From Geitlerinema sp. PCC 9228 (GTDB lineage: Bacteria; Cyanobacteriota; Cyanobacteriia; Cyanobacteriales; PCC-9228), in contig NZ_LNDC01000177.1 in assembly GCF_001870905.1 (NCBI RefSeq), forward strand, positions 29,061 to 93,060: a DNA stretch of 64,000 nucleotides. Direction: 5' to 3'. A model generated the notes under the pieces. The model had not been told where the DNA came from, searched no databases, and worked only from the letters and a program-made list of their open reading frames with translations. Each line of letters begins with the position of its first letter. Position 1 is the stretch's first letter. Made by a program: the position numbers and the translations under genes. Positions 16,101-25,184 of the stretch are shown here, one piece after another.

Positions 16101-17234
16101 ATGGTTACAACTTTTATTTGTTCCACCGGAACCAGTGCAGCCAAAATTTTACAAATGAAACCGCCGCAGTTTCAGCAATGGATAGAACAGCAAAACGATG
16201 TGGAAGCGGCTGCCGAAGCCTTATTTCAAGAGTTTCGCGACCTGGAACCTAGTGGCGAAAATTTACAAAAGAAACTTTCCGCTGAAATCCATTCTCTGGT
16301 TCGCATGAAATTGGATTCCCGAGATCGAGTTTTGTTACTATCCTCCAGTACGGATGATGGATACTGTTGTGCTTTGGCTGTTGCCAAATACTTGCAACAT
16401 CATTGGCAAGTTGATGTCACGACAGAAAAAATTCCTGAATTGCAGGTAAAAGATGCTGAGGCATTTCGCCGGGAAGGTGTTGTTCGTTTCGTGAAACGGG
16501 TCATTACAGAAATTAATAACTACGGTAACGATAATGCGATCTTAAATCCCACCGGTGGTTTTAAAGCATTGGTTCCCTATACCGTTCTTATCGGTATGTT
16601 GAAAGGCGTTGTTTGTCGGTATATTTTCGAGCAATCTACCACCGTTCTAGACTTGCCTCCCTTGCCGGTTGAATTTAAGCGTTCTCAATTTGAAGCTTAT
16701 CGAGAACTGTTTGAAAAAATCGAGCGAGATACCGATATTTCCAAATCGGAATGGGAAGCACAAATTCCTTACAATCAAAGAAAATGGTTCGATGCTTTGA
16801 TTGAGGAAATTGGCGATCGCGTTACTTTATCAGCTATTGGTTTTTTATTTTTAGATGAAATTAGAAATGCCTCCACGTTTGTTCCCTATTTATCTAAAGT
16901 AGCTTTAGATGAATGTTTTAACAATCTCAACCAGCTAGATGAGTGCAATCCTATACAGTTTCTCGAACGAGTGTCTCGTTCTCAGGAGGCTTTTCGTCAA
17001 GCAGAACATATCAATTTAGGGAATGGCGTACGCTGGTTGAAACCTGGTAGAACAACAGACCGCTATTTGGTTTCTATTGAAGGTTGGCAATTGTTAGTAT
17101 GGCGAGCGATTCGTGAAGACGAAATAGGTAAAGATTATCCCAATCAAATTAAAGTAAATCCCAATCGAGAACGAAGGAGGTATGCTCCATTTGTGCGTAT
17201 AGATGAGTATTTGGCAGCTCAGATGCTAAAATAA
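16101..17234 (+). CDS. CARF-domain protein, TIGR02619-like, with a C-terminal effector region
   Basis: 377 residues. The N-terminal ~190 residues look like a CARF cyclic-oligoadenylate sensor: FICSTGTSAA at the start, and NPTGGFKALVPY (residues 149-160) followed by YIFEQST and LPPLPVEF. No HEPN R-x4-6-H motif is visible. The C-terminal third (about 280-377) has a helix, then a strand-rich stretch with GVRWLKPGRTTDRYLVS and LLVWRAIREDE. This could be a RelE-like ribosome-dependent ribonuclease, as in the CARF-RelE protein Cami1. That last point is inference from layout only. It is expected to be activated by the cyclic product of Cas10. Confidence 0.72.
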   Translation: MVTTFICSTGTSAAKILQMKPPQFQQWIEQQNDVEAAAEALFQEFRDLEPSGENLQKKLSAEIHSLVRMKLDSRDRVLLLSSSTDDGYCCALAVAKYLQHHWQVDVTTEKIPELQVKDAEAFRREGVVRFVKRVITEINNYGNDNAILNPTGGFKALVPYTVLIGMLKGVVCRYIFEQSTTVLDLPPLPVEFKRSQFEAYRELFEKIERDTDISKSEWEAQIPYNQRKWFDALIEEIGDRVTLSAIGFLFLDEIRNASTFVPYLSKVALDECFNNLNQLDECNPIQFLERVSRSQEAFRQAEHINLGNGVRWLKPGRTTDRYLVSIEGWQLLVWRAIREDEIGKDYPNQIKVNPNRERRRYAPFVRIDEYLAAQMLK

Positions 17235-17259
17235 ATAAGTATAAAATTAGTTTAAAAAT

Positions 17260-17568
17260 GTGAAAAAGTTTCTATGTCCGTATTTAGAAAGCGAAGTAGA
17301 ATTACCCCTTGAAAGAGAACAACATATAATAGAGACTCATCCCGAGTTGCTGCCAGCGTATGAAAGCGAACTTGCTTTAACTTTGCAGCAACCAGATAAG
17401 GTACGATACAGTCGTTTTACTTCCAGTGCACGCTTATTTTATCGTTGGTTCGATAGCGTTCGCAACGGCAAATATATCGTTGTTGTCGTAGTAACAGATT
17501 CAAGCTTTCTCCAGCGTCATTGGATTGTTACTGCGTATATAGCTCGTAAAATCCCAAAAGGAGACTAA
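17260..17568 (+). CDS. Small PBECR-like putative toxin
   Basis: 102 residues from GTG 17260; the first ATG is internal at 17274 and out of frame. The pattern (REQHIIETHPELLPAYE, then TLQQPDKVRYS, RLFYRW, YIVVVVVTD and a final VTAYIAR) matches small nuclease-toxin-like proteins of the barnase/EndoU/colicin/RelE group (PBECR), which often pair with DUF2283 proteins. The next gene is just such a protein, 3 bases downstream. It lies inside the type III operon between two CARF genes. Confidence 0.6.
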   Translation: MKKFLCPYLESEVELPLEREQHIIETHPELLPAYESELALTLQQPDKVRYSRFTSSARLFYRWFDSVRNGKYIVVVVVTDSSFLQRHWIVTAYIARKIPKGD

Positions 17569-17571
17569 ATC

Positions 17572-17802
17572 ATGTCAAACGTAACTTTTTTTTACGATCG
17601 CGATGCTGATATTTTATATATTAACCAATGTCCACCCTATGCCGAACAGGAATCGGAAGAACTGGATGGAGACATCGTTGCTAGGTTCAATCCGGAAACT
17701 GGGGAAGTAGAAAACTTGGAACTGCTATTCTTTTCAAAAAGATTGCAAAACTCCCAAGTGTTAGAACTTCCCATTCAGGGAAAATTTTTACTAAATCAGT
17801 AA
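17572..17802 (+). CDS. DUF2283 protein, putative antitoxin partner
   Basis: 76 residues with the DUF2283 pattern: VTFFYDRDADILYIN at the start, EELDGDIVARFNPETGEVENLEL in the middle. Such proteins commonly follow a short PBECR-like or DUF4258-like gene, as here, and are thought to act as antitoxins. The pairing is seen in the sequence; the neutralising role is inferred. Confidence 0.72.
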   Translation: MSNVTFFYDRDADILYINQCPPYAEQESEELDGDIVARFNPETGEVENLELLFFSKRLQNSQVLELPIQGKFLLNQ

Positions 17803-17880
17803 AATGAGTGCAATCTAGCAGGAACGCTATTCATTTTAAATTTGTTTTAAAATATCTAGAGAAATCGATCGCATACCATC

Positions 17881-19212
17881 ATGTCTAAAATCCTACTTAT
17901 TACCGTTGGCGGGTCTCCGCAACCCATCATTACCGCAGTTCAAAGCCTCAACCCCGATCGCGTGGTCTTTGTTTGTTCCGGCGGTTCTAGAGGCAGCGAA
18001 ACCCAAATTATTGGCGAAGGAAAACCCTGCGAAATTCGTCAAGGCGCACAAGTGGTCGATCGCTTGCCAAATTTACCGACATATCTGGAATTAGGCGATC
18101 GCTTTCAAGCAAATCGCGATTTAATAACCATATCCAACCCTGACGATCTATCACAAAATTACCGCGCGATCGCAGAAAAAGTACGCGAAATTCGACAGGA
18201 ACTTCCCCAAGCCAATCTTCTAGCCGACTATACCGGCGGCACCAAAACCATGTCGGTGGCATTGGCAATGGTAGCTTTGGATTATGGCGCGAAAGTTCAT
18301 TTAACCACCAATACCACCCGGGAAAATTTAATTCGCGTAGAAGCGGGAGAACGGGTCAAAGCCGCTGCTGTATCTTCCGTTACTGTTAATCGGACGGTAG
18401 AACAATTTATTCCCCGGGTTCTCCAACAGTATAACTATCCAGCCGCGATCGCGGAGTTGAAAATTTTGTTACAAAACATGGAACTATCCCAAGAGGATCG
18501 ACTTCGCATCGAACAACTGTTGGATTGCTGCGAAGGGTTGGATGCTTGGGATAAATTCGACCACAGAAAAGCGATCGCGTGCTTGCGAAATTATCTCAAA
18601 GAACCGGCACTCAAAGACTTAATCTTATTTCTAAAACGGGTCATGGGAAGCCGTCAAGAATTTGCGGCAGCCATTGGCGATGAATTTGAAACAGCCGATG
18701 GCATCAACAGACATGGTTACGAAATTGTGGAAGATATTCTTCTCAACGCCGAACGCCGCGCTACGTTGGCACGATACGACGATGCCGTAGCTAGATTGTA
18801 TCGCGCTTTGGAACTTTTGGTGCAAGTTCGTCTTTGGGAAGGGTATCAAATCCAAACTGGCGATGTGGATGTCACCAAATTGCCAGCATCCCTACAGGAA
18901 AAATACGAAGCGGAACGTTCTCCCACCAAGGGAAAAATTCAACTGGCATTGACCAAAAGTTACGAACTACTTGCCGAGTTACCAGATGACCCCCTCGGCA
19001 AAATTTATCTGGAATATAAAGACAAACTTTTGGATATTTTAACCGCGCGCAACGATTCTATTTTAGCCCATGGTATGCGTCCGGTCACCAAAAATCAGTA
19101 CCAACAAATTGCTTCGCTGGTAAAAACGTTTGTCACCACCGGAATTGATGCTGTGGTGGTTGGGAAAAAGAAACACGCGCCGGTACAATTTCCCCTCCAG
19201 TTACCTTTTTAA
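17881..19212 (+). CDS. Csm6-like CARF-HEPN ribonuclease, TIGR02710 family
   Basis: 443 residues. The N-terminal CARF domain shows ILLITVGGSPQP at the start and DYTGGTKTMS at 116-125. A helical middle leads to a C-terminal HEPN domain with RNDSILAHG, giving the active R390-x6-H397. In known type III systems such proteins are non-specific RNases switched on by cyclic oligoadenylate made by Cas10. It is the last gene of the effector block and is followed by a strong terminator with a UUCG-type loop. Confidence 0.88.
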   Translation: MSKILLITVGGSPQPIITAVQSLNPDRVVFVCSGGSRGSETQIIGEGKPCEIRQGAQVVDRLPNLPTYLELGDRFQANRDLITISNPDDLSQNYRAIAEKVREIRQELPQANLLADYTGGTKTMSVALAMVALDYGAKVHLTTNTTRENLIRVEAGERVKAAAVSSVTVNRTVEQFIPRVLQQYNYPAAIAELKILLQNMELSQEDRLRIEQLLDCCEGLDAWDKFDHRKAIACLRNYLKEPALKDLILFLKRVMGSRQEFAAAIGDEFETADGINRHGYEIVEDILLNAERRATLARYDDAVARLYRALELLVQVRLWEGYQIQTGDVDVTKLPASLQEKYEAERSPTKGKIQLALTKSYELLAELPDDPLGKIYLEYKDKLLDILTARNDSILAHGMRPVTKNQYQQIASLVKTFVTTGIDAVVVGKKKHAPVQFPLQLPF

Positions 19213-19222
19213 CCCATACTAT

Positions 19223-19253
19223 CTTCTTTATTCGTAAAGAAGGGAGCTTTTTT
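19223..19253 (+). terminator. Terminator of the cas10 operon
   Basis: CTTCTTTA (19223-19230), TTCG loop, TAAAGAAG (19235-19242), then GGAGC and a T run to 19253. Confidence 0.85.
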
Positions 19254-19553
19254 CAAGAAAAATCTATCGATAGTTGCCAATAGAAAATGGGTAGATAGCG
19301 CGATCGCAAATTTTATATTGCATACCAAATCCGATTCTCTCAACCACAAACGTCCCCCAAACCGTCCCCCTTTACAAGGGGGACTACAGGGGGTTCTAAC
19401 CCAATTCTATTATCAGGTCTTACCAAAACAGATTTCGTAGCAGACCCAAAGTTTCGCCAACCGTTCCCCCTGACAAGCAAGACAATAGGAGAATTTTCCG
19501 TTCGATTTTCCCAAAACTATCCACCCCGATTTTCGATTTTTGTTTCTATTCTT
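19254..19553. other. Gene-free stretch with an extragenic palindromic repeat
   Basis: It contains a C/G-rich repeat at about 19366-19399 (CCGTCCCCCTTTACAAGG followed by a GGGACTACAGGGGGTTC-like segment). Related copies lie at about 32992-33030 (opposite strand) and, decayed, near 58619-58660. No gene is seen. Confidence 0.6.
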
Positions 19554-19874
19554 TTAAGGCAAATTTTGCTGTTGCTTTCCTTCAAATTGAGATTTGGCAG
19601 GATTTGCCGTTGGCGACGTTTGGGAGTCGATGTTTTCTGGGTCGGTGGTGGCAGAGACAGAATTCCAACCGCTGGGTCGCAGCAGGGAAAACAAGGCAAA
19701 ATCCCCAACGGTACCGAATACAATACTACTGAAAAAGACCAATGCCGTACACAGAATAACAGCAAACAGTCCCAAAGGCGCAACAATTAAAATCACCCAG
19801 GTAATTGCAGCGTTGGCGAGGGCAACCAAAACGCTGCGGTAGCGAACCAGTTGTTTGACGACGGAATAAGGCAT
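19554..19874 (-). CDS. Small two-TM membrane protein divergent from cas1
   Basis: 106 residues. Two hydrophobic segments (about residues 16-38 and 38-60) are followed by a hydrophilic, Gln/Ser/Thr/Pro-rich tail. No recognised motif. Divergent from cas1, with the dyad promoter of cas1 in between. No clear ribosome site, so the start is uncertain. It may be an unrelated cyanobacterial membrane protein. Confidence 0.55.
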   Translation of the reverse strand: MPYSVVKQLVRYRSVLVALANAAITWVILIVAPLGLFAVILCTALVFFSSIVFGTVGDFALFSLLRPSGWNSVSATTDPENIDSQTSPTANPAKSQFEGKQQQNLP

Positions 19875-19917
19875 AGTGGTTTTTCACTCAATCGACAATT
19901 TCTATTATAACAGCGCT

Positions 19918-19949
19918 TTGAAGACCCCTATTCAACATAGGGTTTAAAT
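19918..19949 (+). promoter_or_regulatory. Putative regulated promoter of cas1-cas2, site 4
   Basis: TTGAAGACCCCTATTCAA (19918-19935), 8 bases, then TTAAAT (19944-19949) as a weaker -10. Same architecture as the cas10 and csx3 promoters. cas1 starts 33 bases after the -10. Confidence 0.7.
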
Positions 19950-19982
19950 AGAAGGTGTAGGGTATAGCAATGTCGAACCGAT

Positions 19983-20996
19983 ATGACCACTCTCTATCTC
20001 ACCGAACCGGGAACCACAGTTGGCTATAGCAACCAGGTGTTAACGGTAAGCCGCAAGGAAAAGACAACTTCCTGTCGTTTGGCTGAAGTTCACCTAGTTG
20101 TGGTTTTGCCAGGGATACAACTCAGCCACAGTGCCATTTCCGCTTTCTTTGACAATGGGATTGAAACCATCTTTCTGCGGCGAGATGGACGATTTCGCGG
20201 ACGCTTGCAAGGACAGTTTGCCACCAATCCCACGGTGCGGCTGGCGCAATATCAAAAAGTGAATACAACATTTGGGAGGGCGTTAGCACAAAAATTGGTT
20301 TTTGGCAAGGTTTGCAACCAACGAGTTTTGTTGCAGCAGCGAAATCGCAAAAGTCGCGGTCGTATTAGCCAACTTACAGAAGCCATTGACATTCTCAGCG
20401 CTTACCAGCAGCAGCTAAAAGCCAGCGATACGCCTTTACAGGAAGACGAAATTATGGGAATCGAGGGGATTTGTGCGCGGACCTACTACCAGGCTTTGCG
20501 CCATTGGTTTCCTGAAAAATGGGGATTTACAGGACGCAACCGCCGTCCTCCCCGCGATCCCATCAATGCTTTGCTCAGTTGGGGATATGGGGTTTTGCTG
20601 GCGCGTGTCTTTGCTGCCTGCGTTCAAGGGGGACTCGATCCGTACTTGGGATTTTTTCACGCGATCGCGCCTTACCGTCCCAATATGGTTTTGGATTTGA
20701 TGGAGGAGTTTCGTCCGGTTATTGTCGATCGAGCCACCATTCGTTTGCTGGAAGCCGATTTACTGACGTGGGAGGATTTTGAGCCTTCTCCAGATGGTGC
20801 TGGCATTTGGTTGGGTCAAACCGCCAAAAAACTATTCTTAGCCCAGTTAGAACAGCAGTTTCAAACCAAATACCGCTATCCACCCCAAAACCAGCGTCGT
20901 TTGGCTTTAAATCAAATTTTGCTAGAACAAGCGCGATGGATGGGGCGATGTTTGGCATCTTCTGAGTTGGACTATGAGGCGTTTGTGTTGCGATGA
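19983..20996 (+). CDS. cas1: Cas1 integrase
   Basis: 337 residues. Cas1 joins new spacers at the leader end of arrays together with Cas2. The metal-binding residues are visible: E161 in GIEGICARTYY, H226 in LGFFHAI and E241 in DLMEEFRP. It is not fused to a reverse transcriptase or Cas6, unlike many cyanobacterial type III Cas1 proteins. Overlaps cas2 by 4 bases (ATGA). Confidence 0.96.
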   Translation: MTTLYLTEPGTTVGYSNQVLTVSRKEKTTSCRLAEVHLVVVLPGIQLSHSAISAFFDNGIETIFLRRDGRFRGRLQGQFATNPTVRLAQYQKVNTTFGRALAQKLVFGKVCNQRVLLQQRNRKSRGRISQLTEAIDILSAYQQQLKASDTPLQEDEIMGIEGICARTYYQALRHWFPEKWGFTGRNRRPPRDPINALLSWGYGVLLARVFAACVQGGLDPYLGFFHAIAPYRPNMVLDLMEEFRPVIVDRATIRLLEADLLTWEDFEPSPDGAGIWLGQTAKKLFLAQLEQQFQTKYRYPPQNQRRLALNQILLEQARWMGRCLASSELDYEAFVLR

Positions 20997-21274
20997 CAAA
21001 TTTATGGTTGGTTTGCTACGACATCCGCGATGACAAGCGACGGCAGCGGTTGGCAAAGCTAATGGAACAGCGATGCCAGCGGGTACAGTATTCGGTTTTT
21101 GAATGTCCTGTGGACGCGCCGACGCTGGATAAATTGTTGTCTCGGTGGTTGAAGGTGTTGAAGTTGCCGGAAGATAGTTTGCGCGTTTATCCGTTGGATG
21201 CGAAGGCGAAAGCGCAAGCGCGGGTATACGGAAGTCCACCTCCCTACGAACCACCTGATTATTTAATTTTGTAA
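20993..21274 (+). CDS. cas2: Cas2
   Basis: 93 residues. Starts with the Cas2 ferredoxin-fold strand LWLVCYDIRDDKRRQRL, with the conserved Asp in YDI, then QRVQYSVFECPVDAPTL. Structural partner of Cas1 in spacer integration. Translation is coupled to cas1. A strong terminator and then the array 2 leader follow. Confidence 0.95.
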   Translation: MTNLWLVCYDIRDDKRRQRLAKLMEQRCQRVQYSVFECPVDAPTLDKLLSRWLKVLKLPEDSLRVYPLDAKAKAQARVYGSPPPYEPPDYLIL

Positions 21275-21319
21275 CCAAAGTTGTGGAAATTGAATGCCAC
21301 TGCAGGCGTTCTCAGCCTT

Positions 21320-21346
21320 GCCCTCCCTGGCGGAGGGCTTTTGTTT
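21320..21346 (+). terminator. Terminator after cas2
   Basis: GCCCTCC (21320-21326), loop CTGGC, GGAGGGC (21332-21338), then TTTTGTTT. Confidence 0.88.
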
Positions 21347-21443
21347 CGGAATGTAAATTTGTACCAACAGTTTGACGCGAAGAGCAGGAAAGTCTCTGTG
21401 GGAGGGAGAAGCAGCGAGTCGAATTTTTTTTAGGATTTTTGCC

Positions 21444-21472
21444 TTGACTTCTGGAGAAAATTGCCCTATATT
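21444..21472 (+). promoter_or_regulatory. Promoter of CRISPR array 2
   Basis: TTGACT (21444-21449), 17-bp spacer, TATATT (21467-21472). It lies in the leader, downstream of the cas2 terminator and about 130 bases before the first repeat. Confidence 0.65.
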
Positions 21473-21501
21473 GAGAGTAAAGCTGGATATTGAAGATTTT
21501 A

Positions 21502-21574
21502 TCTGGCGGATTGGAACCTTGTAAATTTTTGTAAAGGACTACGTACGTGGTCTGGCGCAATTGGACCTTGAAAA
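21502..21574 (+). repeat. Paired 24-bp motif in the array 2 leader
   Basis: TCTGGCGGATTGGAACCTTG at 21502 and TCTGGCGCAATTGGACCTTG at 21551 are imperfect direct repeats 49 bp apart. They are separated by a stretch with the palindrome ACGTACGT. They may be binding sites for the integration complex or a leader-binding protein; array 1 shows no similar pair. Confidence 0.6.
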
Positions 21575-21605
21575 CCAAATATAGAGCGAGTTTCCTAGGG
21601 GTAGG

Positions 21606-23377
21606 GTCATTTCCTATCTATTCCCCGCAAGGGGACGGAAACAAGATGAGGAGTTATTTTTTGGAACACTTCCTCTTCCTCTGTCATTTCCTATCTATTC
21701 CCCGCAAGGGGACGGAAACTACATTTTTCTGGGATCTTCGGAAAAATCCGTGGAAGTCATTTCCTATCTATTCCCCGCAAGGGGACGGAAACACAAATTT
21801 TTTCTTGATTTTCTATTGAAATCTGATGAAGTCATTTCCTATCTATTCCCCGCAAGGGGACGGAAACTTTCGTCCTCATCTTCTGCTTTAAACAGGTCAT
21901 CTGTCATTTCCTATCTATTCCCCGCAAGGGGACGGAAACTATTCATCTCAGTCTCCAATAATATAAATAAAAAGAAGGGTCATTTCCTATCTATTCCCCG
22001 CAAGGGGACGGAAACTTGGGTTTTGTTAGAATCAGAACGACTCAAAGCGTCATTTCCTATCTATTCCCCGCAAGGGGACGGAAACTCGGCTTCTGATACC
22101 TCTACCTCCTGCTTTGGATGTTTGTCATTTCCTATCTATTCCCCGCAAGGGGACGGAAACTTACCTACCATGAATCCGTCTACATTTAAAGCGATGTTTT
22201 TTGTCATTTCCTATCTATTCCCCGCAAGGGGACGGAAACGGCATCACTCCCCTTAAGGAGTAAGTAATACCATTCGTCATTTCCTATCTATTCCCCGCAA
22301 GGGGACGGAAACTCTTGCTTGCTGTAAAAGCCCGTTGCAAGCTTGTCATTTCCTATCTATTCCCCGCAAGGGGACGGAAACCGCTCTTTTCTTATTTGGA
22401 AGAACGATCTTAAAATCTCCTTTTTGGAGTCATTTCCTATCTATTCCCCGCAAGGGGACGGAAACGCTTCTTCACTGCGAACGGAAAAAGAATAAGTCGT
22501 TGTCATTTCCTATCTATTCCCCGCAAGGGGACGGAAACGGCTCAAACCCAATCGATGTGAAAGATGTTTTCCTTTTTTGGTCATTTCCTATCTATTCCCC
22601 GCAAGGGGACGGAAACATTTTCGTAGGCTATGTTGACTAAATCCAAGCATTTTGTCATTTCCTATCTATTCCCCGCAAGGGGACGGAAACCACCTTTCGC
22701 CTGGCCCACGGCCTGGATCGGCTATCACTGGTCATTTCCTATCTATTCCCCGCAAGGGGACGGAAACTTGCAAAGGGGGATGATTCCCCACTTGACTCCC
22801 CCGTATGAGGTGAGTCATTTCCTATCTATTCCCCGCAAGGGGACGGAAACCCGATCACAAGCGGCGCAAACCGCTTCTTGCCCTTTTGCTGTCATTTCCT
22901 ATCTATTCCCCGCAAGGGGACGGAAACGAAACCCGGTCACTCGCGTCTTTCAGGTCGATTGTACTGAAGTCATTTCCTATCTATTCCCCGCAAGGGGACG
23001 GAAACGGCGCCACTCTCGTAAGCGGTGATTCCCTGTGTTAATGTCATTTCCTATCTATTCCCCGCAAGGGGACGGAAACCGTTGTGTTCGGGGAGTGCAT
23101 CGACCTCAGTAAATGTCATTTCCTATCTATTCCCCGCAAGGGGACGGAAACAGAAGGTAACCTTTGAATGGACGAAGGAGCCCCTTCCAGTGTCATTTCC
23201 TATCTATTCCCCGCAAGGGGACGGAAACGACAATCACAGTTTCCGCATATGGAATATGTTTGAAATCAGTCATTTCCTATCTATTCCCCGCAAGGGGACG
23301 GAAACATAAAACGTGCCTCCATGGACAACAAACAAAGAACGTCATTTCCTATCTATTCCCCGCAAGGGGACGGAAAC
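21606..23377 (+). CRISPR. CRISPR array 2, 24 repeats and 23 spacers
   Basis: The 37-nt repeat starts GTCATTTCCTATCTATT and ends CCGCAAGGGGACGGAAAC. It shares the CCCC-GCAA-GGGG hairpin with array 1 but differs upstream and in the handle (ACGGAAAC versus ACTGAAAC). Spacers are 32-47 nt. The array lies directly after cas1-cas2, with its leader on the low-coordinate side. The last repeat (23341-23377) is intact. Confidence 0.98.
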
Positions 23378-23633
23378 TCTGAATTTTTGGGTCGTAGACT
23401 GGGAAAAACTCTTCGTCAAAAGAAACATCGATCGCGACATAGCCACCCTTGGTATCAACCACCTTTCCATCAAACCGTCTAGGAACCTCTACAAAAAACC
23501 CCTCGCAAATACAATTCTTGTAGAACTTCCCTGCATGGCATTTCCATAACTGGCAAAATTGGATAAGCAGACTAGAACGAGAAATGTCACCAAATACCGA
23601 TACTTGGGTATACTTTTCCTCGGAACCAGACAT
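23349..23633 (-). CDS. Small hypothetical protein whose 3' end enters the last repeat of array 2
   Basis: 94 residues from ATG 23633. The sequence looks protein-like (CQLWKCHAGKFYKNCICEGFF with clustered Cys, then KVVDTKGGYVAIDVSFDEEFF), but the last ~9 residues are coded by the CRISPR repeat, so the natural C-terminus was probably lost or replaced. The start has only a distant AAGGAG. No family recognised. Confidence 0.4.
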   Translation of the reverse strand: MSGSEEKYTQVSVFGDISRSSLLIQFCQLWKCHAGKFYKNCICEGFFVEVPRRFDGKVVDTKGGYVAIDVSFDEEFFPVYDPKIQSFRPLAGNR

Positions 23634-23804
23634 GATTCCACAAACACTCCTTCGTTGGAAGTAGGTAGAAATTTATACTCAGGTCACTCCCTTCATAAAA
23701 AAAGCAAACCCCCCATTTGACCTCACCGACCAAACGGACCAATTTCCAAAGCCGGATTTCTCCAGTACCATAAATCCAGAAGCGTGCAACCAGGAGAAAA
23801 GACC

Positions 23805-24251
23805 GTGGATAAATGGATGTTAGCTGCATGGCAAGAAGCGAAAACTGGCTTTGGTGAAGGAGGCATCCCCATTGGTTCGGTCATTGTTCGCAACGGGGAA
23901 ATTGTTGGTCGCGGTCACAATCGCCGGGTTCAGCAAGGGAGTGCCATTCTCCATGCGGAAATGGATGCTTTGGAAAAGACTGGCAGACAACCAGCCTCTT
24001 TTTATCAAGAAGCAACCTTGTATACCACTCTCTCCCCTTGCAGTATGTGTGCCGGTGCTATCCTGTTGTATAAAATTCCCCATGTGGTCATTGGCGAAAA
24101 CGATAATTTTCAAGGAGAAGAAGACCTCCTGAAACGTCGCGGGGTTCGCGTAGAAGTTCTCAACGACCCGGATTGTATCGAACTGATGAAAGATTTTATC
24201 GAGTTACAGCCGAATCTGTGGTTTGAAGATATCGGTCAACAACATTGTTGA
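23805..24251 (+). CDS. Cytosine deaminase, yeast-type nucleoside/base deaminase
   Basis: 148 residues from GTG 23805, with AGGAG 8 bases upstream. The zinc site is visible: HAEMDAL (His and catalytic Glu) and PCSMCAG (two Cys). GEGGIPIGSVIV, GHNRRVQQGSAI, the end LWFEDIG and the short length match yeast-type cytosine deaminase (cytosine to uracil), and distinguish it from TadA and guanine deaminase. Isolated from the CRISPR genes in function; it may be salvage-related. Confidence 0.85.
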   Translation: MDKWMLAAWQEAKTGFGEGGIPIGSVIVRNGEIVGRGHNRRVQQGSAILHAEMDALEKTGRQPASFYQEATLYTTLSPCSMCAGAILLYKIPHVVIGENDNFQGEEDLLKRRGVRVEVLNDPDCIELMKDFIELQPNLWFEDIGQQHC

Positions 24252-24341
24252 TAAATTGCTGTCGGCGGCATCTCGTTGCTGGAAAATGGGGTTCTAGCTG
24301 GCGATATTTTAGAACAAGCGTTGCTTCCACAATATGGAACC

Positions 24342-25184
24342 ATGGTCATACGGCATCCGTTGTTTGCCTTTTTCTTGCTAACTTTTGCCATTTCTTGGGG
24401 GATTCCGGGATTGCTGCTGCTATTGGCTAGCTGGGGAAACTATGACTTTTCCATTGAAGAATATTCTCCCCTTTCCTATCTGGCTGTCTGGTCTCCCGCG
24501 ATCGCTGCTATGATAATCGTTACCACCACCCAAGGATGGTTGGGTCTGCGCCAATACCTGCGACGGTTGCTACTTTGGCGAGTTCATTGGGGATGGTATG
24601 CAGGCATTCTCCTGGGAATTCCTTGCGCGAACTTCCTAGCCGCTGCTTTCACGGAAGCCACCGGCAAAAATGCTCTCATGGTACCAACAGTTTCCGCCAG
24701 TAGTTTACTGGTTGCTGCTTGGCTGCGACTCACGGAAGGACCATTGGAAGAACTTGGCTGGCGGGGATTGGCACTGCCTCTGCTGCAGCGACGCTTCAGC
24801 GGCTGGCAAGCTTCTATTATTTTAGGGTTTGTTTGGGGATTGTGGCACGTTCCGGCAATTTTTCTCGGCAGGGAATTAGGCGGCGGTACCCAAGGCAATC
24901 TGGTTTTGGTTCTGCTACAGTTGTTTTTGGGGTTCATCGCGACGGCGATTGTCATGACGGTGGTTTACAATGCTACGGGTGGCAGTCTGCTGTTGGCGTT
25001 TCTGTTTCACTGGATGACCAATTTTCCCTATCCTTGGGAAACCGGAGTCGATATTTCGGCGATGATGGATTTGCTGACGGTTTTGGCTGCGAGTCTGGCG
25101 GTGGTTCTGGGAAGAAACTATCTAGGCAAGGCTCATTTATATACGGAAGTGATTCCTGGTATCGACGAACTACCATTGAAATAG
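24342..25184 (+). CDS. CPBP-family intramembrane protease (CAAX protease-like)
   Basis: 280 residues from ATG 24342; an upstream TTG at 24276 is possible but less likely. About eight membrane segments. The Abi/CPBP catalytic motifs are present: EELGWRG (EExxxR), FVWGLWHVPAIF, and FLFHWMTN with a second His. Family members cut prenylated proteins or signalling peptides, or act in bacteriocin immunity; the substrate here is unknown. Confidence 0.88.
   Translation: MVIRHPLFAFFLLTFAISWGIPGLLLLLASWGNYDFSIEEYSPLSYLAVWSPAIAAMIIVTTTQGWLGLRQYLRRLLLWRVHWGWYAGILLGIPCANFLAAAFTEATGKNALMVPTVSASSLLVAAWLRLTEGPLEELGWRGLALPLLQRRFSGWQASIILGFVWGLWHVPAIFLGRELGGGTQGNLVLVLLQLFLGFIATAIVMTVVYNATGGSLLLAFLFHWMTNFPYPWETGVDISAMMDLLTVLAASLAVVLGRNYLGKAHLYTEVIPGIDELPLK

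Noticed and set aside
19983..20996. Reverse transcriptase-Cas1 fusion, common in cyanobacterial type III loci
   Set aside because: The protein has only the Cas1 domain and starts at the normal N-terminus.
21547..23382. Long plus-strand frames in array 2
   Set aside because: Translated repeats (SYLFPARGRK units); not genes.
23805..24251. Cytosine deaminase as an antiphage nucleotide-depletion enzyme
   Set aside because: The sequence follows the yeast-type base deaminase pattern; antiphage deaminases belong to other families and no partner gene is adjacent.
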